From: Planctomycetales bacterium
GTDB lineage: Bacteria > Planctomycetota > Planctomycetia > Isosphaerales > Isosphaeraceae
Assembly: GCA_027435495.1 (NCBI GenBank)
Contig: DAHZZC010000745.1
Location: 1-9,012 of the forward strand
Direction of reading: 5' to 3'
DNA: 9,012 nucleotides
A model generated the notes under the pieces. It saw nothing but the letters and a program-made list of their open reading frames with translations. It had not been told where the DNA came from and did not search any database. The stretch's first letter is position 1; every line of letters begins with the position of its first letter. This document shows, one piece after another, positions 5,791-9,012 of this stretch. The translations under genes and the position numbers were made by a program.

Positions 5791-6739
5791 GGGATGTGTC
5801 CTGGCGATCCTCGCCGTGGTACCGCTCCTCGGAGCGGTCCTCGGCGCGGCCCCGACAACCCCTGAGGCCCGCGCTGTACGGTTCCTCTCGCGGGAGGTCC
5901 CGGCCTGGCCTGGGGAGAATCACTGCTTCTCCTGCCACAACAACGGCGATGCGGCCCGCGCTCTTTATGAAGCCAGGCGGCTCGGACTTGCCGTTCCGCC
6001 GGAGTCGCTTGCCGAGACGACTGCCTGGCTCTCTCGCCCCTCGGACTGGGACCACAACGGCGGCGATGGCCCGTTCAGCGACAAGAGGCTAGCGCGGGTC
6101 GCCTTCGCCTCGGCGCTGGCGACCGCGACCCGTACCGGTGCGATCACCGATCGGCGTCCGATGCACGAGGCTGCCGCCCGGCTGGCACGTGACCAGGCGG
6201 AGGATGGCTCGTGGCAGTCCGATGGCGACGATGCCCCCGGCTCTCCAGCCGCCTACGGACGGGCGCTCGCGACCTACCTTGCCCGCGAGCTGCTGGAGGC
6301 GTCGAATCCGTCCCGATTCTGGGACGCGATCGCTCGCGCCGATGGTTGGCTCGCGCGCCGGGAGATCGCCGCGACGGCCGATGCCGCCATCGCTCTGATG
6401 TCGACACGCAGGTCGGTGGACCGCCGACGATCGGCGATCAAATGGCTGGCCCGGGCGCAATCAGACGACGGCGGATGGGGTCCGTACGCGGCCTCGCCGC
6501 CCGAGCCGTTCGACACCGCCCTGGCCCTGCTCGGGCTCGCTCGGTGCCGGGACCGATCCGAGGAAGTTCGCCAGATGATCGCCCGGGGCCGGGGCTTTCT
6601 GATCGCCGGACAGCAGGAGGACGGGAGTTGGCCCGAGACGACCCGACCGGCCGGAGGCTCCAGCTACGCCCAGCGAATCTCAACGGCCGGCTGGGCCACG
6701 CTCGCGCTCCTGGCAACGAGCCGGATCGACCGGCCGTGA
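5759..6739 (+). CDS. exported protein with one CxxCH haem motif and QW-type (terpenoid cyclase-like) repeats
   Basis: A 326-residue protein starting inside the end of the kinase gene (32-bp overlap), with AGGA 8 bases before the ATG, so the two genes are translationally coupled. Residues 1-31 look like a signal peptide (hydrophobic VLAILAVVPLLGAVLGAAP). Shortly after, NHCFSCHNN (54-62) contains Cys56-x-x-Cys59-His60, the covalent haem c attachment motif. The rest is Ala-rich helices with three repeats QAEDGSW (146-152), QSDDGGW (234-240) and QQEDGSW (285-291). These resemble QW motifs of the squalene cyclase/prenyltransferase alpha-alpha barrel, but the chain is about half the length of a real cyclase and lacks the DxDD catalytic motif. 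It is more likely a structural or binding barrel than an enzyme. It probably acts in the periplasm, perhaps as an electron-transfer or sensory partner of the kinase operon. I recognise this architecture in planctomycetes but know of no assigned function. Confidence 0.8.
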   Translation: MRSVGSSRCLEGCVLAILAVVPLLGAVLGAAPTTPEARAVRFLSREVPAWPGENHCFSCHNNGDAARALYEARRLGLAVPPESLAETTAWLSRPSDWDHNGGDGPFSDKRLARVAFASALATATRTGAITDRRPMHEAAARLARDQAEDGSWQSDGDDAPGSPAAYGRALATYLARELLEASNPSRFWDAIARADGWLARREIAATADAAIALMSTRRSVDRRRSAIKWLARAQSDDGGWGPYAASPPEPFDTALALLGLARCRDRSEEVRQMIARGRGFLIAGQQEDGSWPETTRPAGGSSYAQRISTAGWATLALLATSRIDRP

Positions 6740-6756
6740 AGCGGCTCACGACCGGT
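6729..6756. terminator. strong hairpin at convergent gene ends, possible bidirectional terminator
   Basis: ACCGG (6729-6733) pairs with CCGGT (6752-6756) and CGTGA (6735-6739) with TCACG (6746-6750). There is one C-A mismatch between the two helices and a six-base loop, AGCGGC. Ten base pairs form within 28 bases. The stop codon of the CxxCH gene lies in the 5' arm, and the hairpin is 35 bp beyond the stop of the opposing PEP-CTERM gene. No T-run follows on either strand, so it may be a Rho-assisted 3' end or an RNA-stabilising stem rather than a classical terminator. Confidence 0.45.
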
Positions 6757-6791
6757 GGATCGCCGGGCGAACGTTCCGGAGCCTGGCCGGA

Positions 6792-7451
6792 TCATTCCTC
6801 GCGCGACCGCCGGCGCCGGCGGCTCCAGACCCCGACAGCCCCAATCAGGATCGCAAGGCCCCCGCTGATGATCGAGGAAGGCTCAGGCACCGCTGCCGCG
6901 GATTGAGAATAGGTGAAATTGTCGATGGCAAATGCACGGTTCGAATCGTTTCCGTAAAGCGTCGCCGACAGGATATCGGTCGAGCTGCTGATGAATCCCA
7001 AATAAGTGAGCACGGGATTGGTAAGAGGAGAGGAAGCGATGGTGAACGTGTTCGTGTAGTCCGTCCCCGAGGTGAAGTGGATCGAGATCGTGAGACTCGT
7101 CCCCATCAGCGGGCTGGTGTCGAAGCCGAACCCCTTCACCGCGTTATCGAAGGTCGCCGTCAAGGCGGAGTGCGAATTGCCGGAAGCGCTGGGGCTGCTG
7201 TTGTCGAGGAAGGCTCCGGTGAAATAGAGGCCCTCATCAATGTTGAAGAAATTGCCTGTTCCGATCGGCGTCGAGTAGGTGACGCCCGGCAGGATTTTCC
7301 CAGGCGTGATCGTACTCCCGGTTTGCGGGGTAAAACTCGTCTGTGAATTGAGCGTCCCCGTCGTGATCGGGTACGCGATCGAGTTTCCAAAATCCTCCAC
7401 GTAGAGCGGCACACCCATCGCCGTCGTGAAGCTCGACGAGTCGGAATAAGT
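6792..7451 (-). pseudogene. PEP-CTERM surface protein, N-terminus removed at the IS66 end
   Basis: The last 219 codons of a secreted protein that ends in a PEP-CTERM sorting signal: AAAVPEPSS, then a hydrophobic helix (IISGGLAILIGAVGVW), then RRRRRSREE. In this system the signal is recognised by an exosortase (EpsH-type) and the protein goes to the cell surface or extracellular matrix. The body is rich in Ser, Thr, Asn and aromatic residues with many beta strands (LTISIHFTSG, DILSATLYGN, FAIDNFTYS), as is usual for this class. Homologues normally begin with a signal peptide about 30 residues before this point. Here the host frame (TYSDSSSFTTAMG...) starts exactly at the transposon end at 7452. 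The frame remains open into the element up to 7733, but that part is an out-of-frame reading of the transposase gene. The remaining in-frame ATG would give a protein with no export signal, so it is probably non-functional. Confidence 0.85.
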
Positions 7452-7471
7452 GTAATTGATTAGCGCCCCCT
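7452..7471 (+). repeat. left terminal inverted repeat of the IS66 element
   Basis: Twenty bases, GTAATTGATTAGCG followed by C and CCCCT. It matches the other end at 19 of 20 positions (C versus A at position 15). Read inward, GTAATTGATTAG contains TAA, TGA and TAG, one in each of the three frames. The transposase stop codon lies 6 bp inside this repeat. Confidence 0.9.
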
Positions 7472-7477
7472 GCGGTC

Positions 7478-8866
7478 TCAGGCGGTCCGGGGGGCGGCGG
7501 GATGGGTGAGCCGGACGATGGCGTCGAGCAGCGCCGGGCCCGTGAGGGTCCGCGACAGCGTCGTCACGACGCTCGTCCACACCTCGAAGGCCGCGGTGCC
7601 CCGGGCCGTCCTCGTGCAGTGCGACACCTTCCGCGCGATGATCGGCGGCCGCAACGCGCGCTCGGCGCGGTCGTTCGTCGGCTCGATCGACGGGTCGTCC
7701 AGGAATCGCACCAACGAGCCGACATCGTGGCACCGGCCCAGGCCGTCGAGCAACCGCCGGTTATCGCGGTCGGTCAATCGCCGATCCCTCAGGTGCCAGG
7801 TGATGTCCATCTTCGTCCGCCGCACCCGCTCGTCGTAGCCCTCGACCGGCGGCCCGGCTCGCCGCTCATGCCACAGGCCCAGCGCCCGCTTCAGGAGGGA
7901 TCTCAGCTCCGATCCGAATCGGCTCGCCGGACCGGACTTCACCTCGGTCACCTCGGCGATCGACCGGAGCACGTGGTACAGGCAGACCTGCCGCTTGATC
8001 GCCGAGAGCTCGGCCGCGTCGTAGACGGGGGCCCGGTCGGTGATCATCGTGCCCCGATAGTCGGCCGGGATCCGCTCGCGGACCTCCTCGTTGCGATGCC
8101 GCTCGCGGATCTGGTAGACCGTCACCGTGTCGGTCACGAAGGCCATCAGCCATCGCGGCGAGCCCCCCTCGCGCCACCCGGTGTCGTCGGTGTGGCACCA
8201 GGCCGAGTCGCGGACCGAGTCGCACAGCGCGGCGTAGGTCGCGCCGATGGCCCCGGCGGCTTTCTTGAGGGCGTCGCCGGTGATCGCCCCCTGGGTGAAG
8301 CGGATCCCGGTGAGGGTTTGGAACAATTCCGGCAGCCTGCGGACCGGGACGCCCAGCCGATAGTGGACATGATGGGCGGCGGCCAGCAGTCGCGGCCCCA
8401 GGCGATGCGCCGTGGCCCCGCGCTGGTCCGTGGCGAGTTCGGGGTGGCGGCCGCGAGCGGTGGCGCCGCAGCCGGTGCAGCGATGGACGGCCACGCGGAA
8501 GAGCCGGACCCGCGGCTCGATGACCTCGGGGAGATCGGTGATCGAGGCCTCCTCGACGCGATCGAAGGCCCATTCGCCGCCACAGGCCGGGCAGGCGGGC
8601 GGCTCGACGGGGACATCGATCGGCGGCTCGGAGAGCCGGTCGTGGGCCGGGGCCTCGCGCCGCTTGAAGGTCCCTTGACCGGGCTTGCGACCGGGCCTCT
8701 TGGGGTCCTTGACGCGCGACCCCTTGGAGAACGGCGCCGCCTGCCGCTTGCCGGAGCGCGCCAGCTCCTCGACCTTGGCCTGCAAGGCCGCGATCGCGGC
8801 GGCCTGCTTGAGGATCAGGGCCACCAGCTCATCGCGTCCCAGCCTGGTGAGGTCGGCTTTCGTCAT
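7478..8866 (-). CDS. tnpC: IS66 family transposase (TnpC type)
   Basis: A complete 462-residue DDE transposase. The N-terminus is a short coiled coil (LVALILKQAAAIAALQAKVEEL, about residues 14-35), then a Lys/Arg-rich linker (KDPKRPGRKPGQ, 53-64). A zinc-binding domain follows, with CPAC (92-95) and CTGC (130-133). The catalytic core shows HTDDTGWR (225-232), MITDRAPVYD (274-283, Asp277) and PTNDRAERALRP (396-407, Glu402), the typical IS66 arrangement of the D-D-E residues. It catalyses excision and integration of the element at its inverted repeats. The ATG at 8866 lies 36 bp from the right inverted repeat; no Shine-Dalgarno sequence precedes it. No frameshift, internal stop or missing catalytic residue is visible, so it looks functional. 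Confidence 0.95.
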   Translation of the reverse strand: MTKADLTRLGRDELVALILKQAAAIAALQAKVEELARSGKRQAAPFSKGSRVKDPKRPGRKPGQGTFKRREAPAHDRLSEPPIDVPVEPPACPACGGEWAFDRVEEASITDLPEVIEPRVRLFRVAVHRCTGCGATARGRHPELATDQRGATAHRLGPRLLAAAHHVHYRLGVPVRRLPELFQTLTGIRFTQGAITGDALKKAAGAIGATYAALCDSVRDSAWCHTDDTGWREGGSPRWLMAFVTDTVTVYQIRERHRNEEVRERIPADYRGTMITDRAPVYDAAELSAIKRQVCLYHVLRSIAEVTEVKSGPASRFGSELRSLLKRALGLWHERRAGPPVEGYDERVRRTKMDITWHLRDRRLTDRDNRRLLDGLGRCHDVGSLVRFLDDPSIEPTNDRAERALRPPIIARKVSHCTRTARGTAAFEVWTSVVTTLSRTLTGPALLDAIVRLTHPAAPRTA

Positions 8867-8873
8867 GATCGAG

Positions 8874-8903
8874 AATCTACTGAATCGGCTGCCGCAGAGG
8901 CAA
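8874..8903 (-). promoter_or_regulatory. possible transposase promoter next to the right IS end
   Basis: On the minus strand TTGCCT (8903-8898) is followed by 18 bases and TAGATT (8879-8874), each 4 of 6 to the sigma70 consensus. The -10-like box ends seven bases before the transposase ATG, the same spacing as at gltX, so this transcript too could be leaderless. The match is modest and may be chance. Confidence 0.25.
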
Positions 8904-8922
8904 GGGGTCGCTAATCAATTAC
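8903..8922 (-). repeat. right terminal inverted repeat of the IS66 element
   Basis: On the minus strand it reads GTAATTGATTAGCG, then A, then CCCCT; 19 of 20 bases match the left end. Its in-frame TGA (8917-8915) supplies the stop for the truncated gene at the right edge. Confidence 0.9.
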
Positions 8923-9012
8923 CGTCGGATCCAATCTCGCCGCTGGCGGAGCGGCCCTGCTTCAGATCGACGGGCATGAAGTTGACTGTCCCATTGGTAA
9001 CCGGCTGGCCAC
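8915..9012 (-). pseudogene. carboxypeptidase-regulatory-like (transthyretin-like) protein, internal fragment cut by the IS66 element
   Basis: From the right edge to the IS end, the minus strand (first whole codon at 9010) reads GQPVTNGTVNFMPVDLKQ followed by GRSASGEIGSD: 29 host codons and one base. The pattern 'G.PV..GTV.F.P......ASGEI..DG' is characteristic of small planctomycete lipoproteins with a carboxypeptidase-regulatory-like beta-sandwich, usually written there as '(D)GKPV..G.V.F.P'. The start lies outside the window. At 8922 the reading enters the IS; translation would add Gly and Asn and stop at TGA (8917-8915), so the C-terminal strands are lost. The intact members are typically about 130-160 residues, secreted and of unknown function. 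The fragment is short, so the family call is moderate. Confidence 0.6.

Larger units (their letters stand above)
7452..8922 (-). mobile_element. IS66-family insertion sequence, single-ORF (ISBst12-like) type
   Basis: A 1471-bp element bounded by inverted repeats that begin GTAATTGATTAGCG, consistent with the GTAA termini of the IS66 family. It carries one gene, the IS66-type transposase, and no tnpA/tnpB accessory genes, which matches the ISBst12 subgroup of the family. Both ends and the full transposase frame are intact, so it may be able to move. IS66 elements normally create an 8-bp target duplication. Here the flanks are GAATAAGT (7444-7451) and CGTCGGAT (8923-8930), which do not match, and the genes on the two sides are unrelated. 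The present position therefore reflects a rearrangement rather than a simple insertion. Confidence 0.9.

Noticed and set aside
7502..8914. 470-codon plus-strand open frame opposite the IS66 transposase
   Set aside because: It is the antisense of a clear transposase, with Arg/Pro/Asp/Gly-rich low-complexity sequence and no motif. Long antisense frames are expected in such GC-rich DNA.
7436..8930. GTCGGA found on both sides of the IS as a possible target duplication
   Set aside because: The hexamer sits at different distances from the two ends (several bases from the left end, one base from the right), so it is not a duplication abutting both inverted repeats.
1..9012. CRISPR array, defence island, toxin-antitoxin pair, tRNA or rRNA
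   Set aside because: No regularly spaced repeats, no matching protein motifs and no cloverleaf or rRNA-like sequence were seen on either strand.

Overview
The window looks like chromosomal DNA from a planctomycete, most likely of the Isosphaeraceae/Gemmata type. This rests on the high GC content, a Ser/Thr kinase fused to a receiver-like domain, a small protein with the 'FPTWSEVLEVL..LGY' signature, a secreted CxxCH protein with QW-type repeats, a PEP-CTERM surface protein and a lipoprotein-type 'G.PV..GTVNFMPVD' fragment. No sequence search was run, so the taxonomic call is recognition plus inference.

Positions 1-3688 hold a minus-strand cluster. In transcription order it is a small conserved protein (3688-3323), glutamyl-tRNA synthetase gltX (3238-1751), a PfkB-type adenosine kinase-like enzyme (1700-735), a single-pass membrane-anchored protein of unknown function whose start overlaps the kinase end (772-248), and an RNA 2',3'-cyclic phosphodiesterase thpR that runs off the left edge (224-1). 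Intergenic gaps are short (23-84 bp). A well-formed promoter with TTGACA, a 17-bp spacer and TATCGT lies so close to the gltX ATG that the mRNA is predicted to be leaderless. These are housekeeping nucleotide, tRNA and RNA enzymes with no single shared pathway.

Positions 3689-4155 are a divergent, largely non-coding region with one clean inverted repeat just upstream of the next gene. Positions 4156-6739 are a two-gene plus-strand operon. Its first gene is a cytoplasmic Ser/Thr kinase with a degenerate catalytic loop and a pseudo-receiver C-terminus. The second overlaps it by 32 bp and encodes an exported protein with one haem-binding CxxCH motif and three QxxDGxW repeats. A strong hairpin at 6729-6756 lies at the convergent junction with the next minus-strand gene.

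Positions 6792-9012 are a rearranged locus. A complete single-ORF IS66-family element (7452-8922) with 20-bp inverted ends sits between two unrelated broken genes. On one side is a PEP-CTERM protein lacking its N-terminus, and on the other a carboxypeptidase-regulatory-like/transthyretin-like protein lacking its C-terminus. The flanking 8-mers do not match, so this is not a simple insertion. It is best explained by an IS-associated deletion or recombination. I did not find a defence system, CRISPR array, tRNA or rRNA. The most unusual items are the kinase/CxxCH gene pair and the IS-marked junction.
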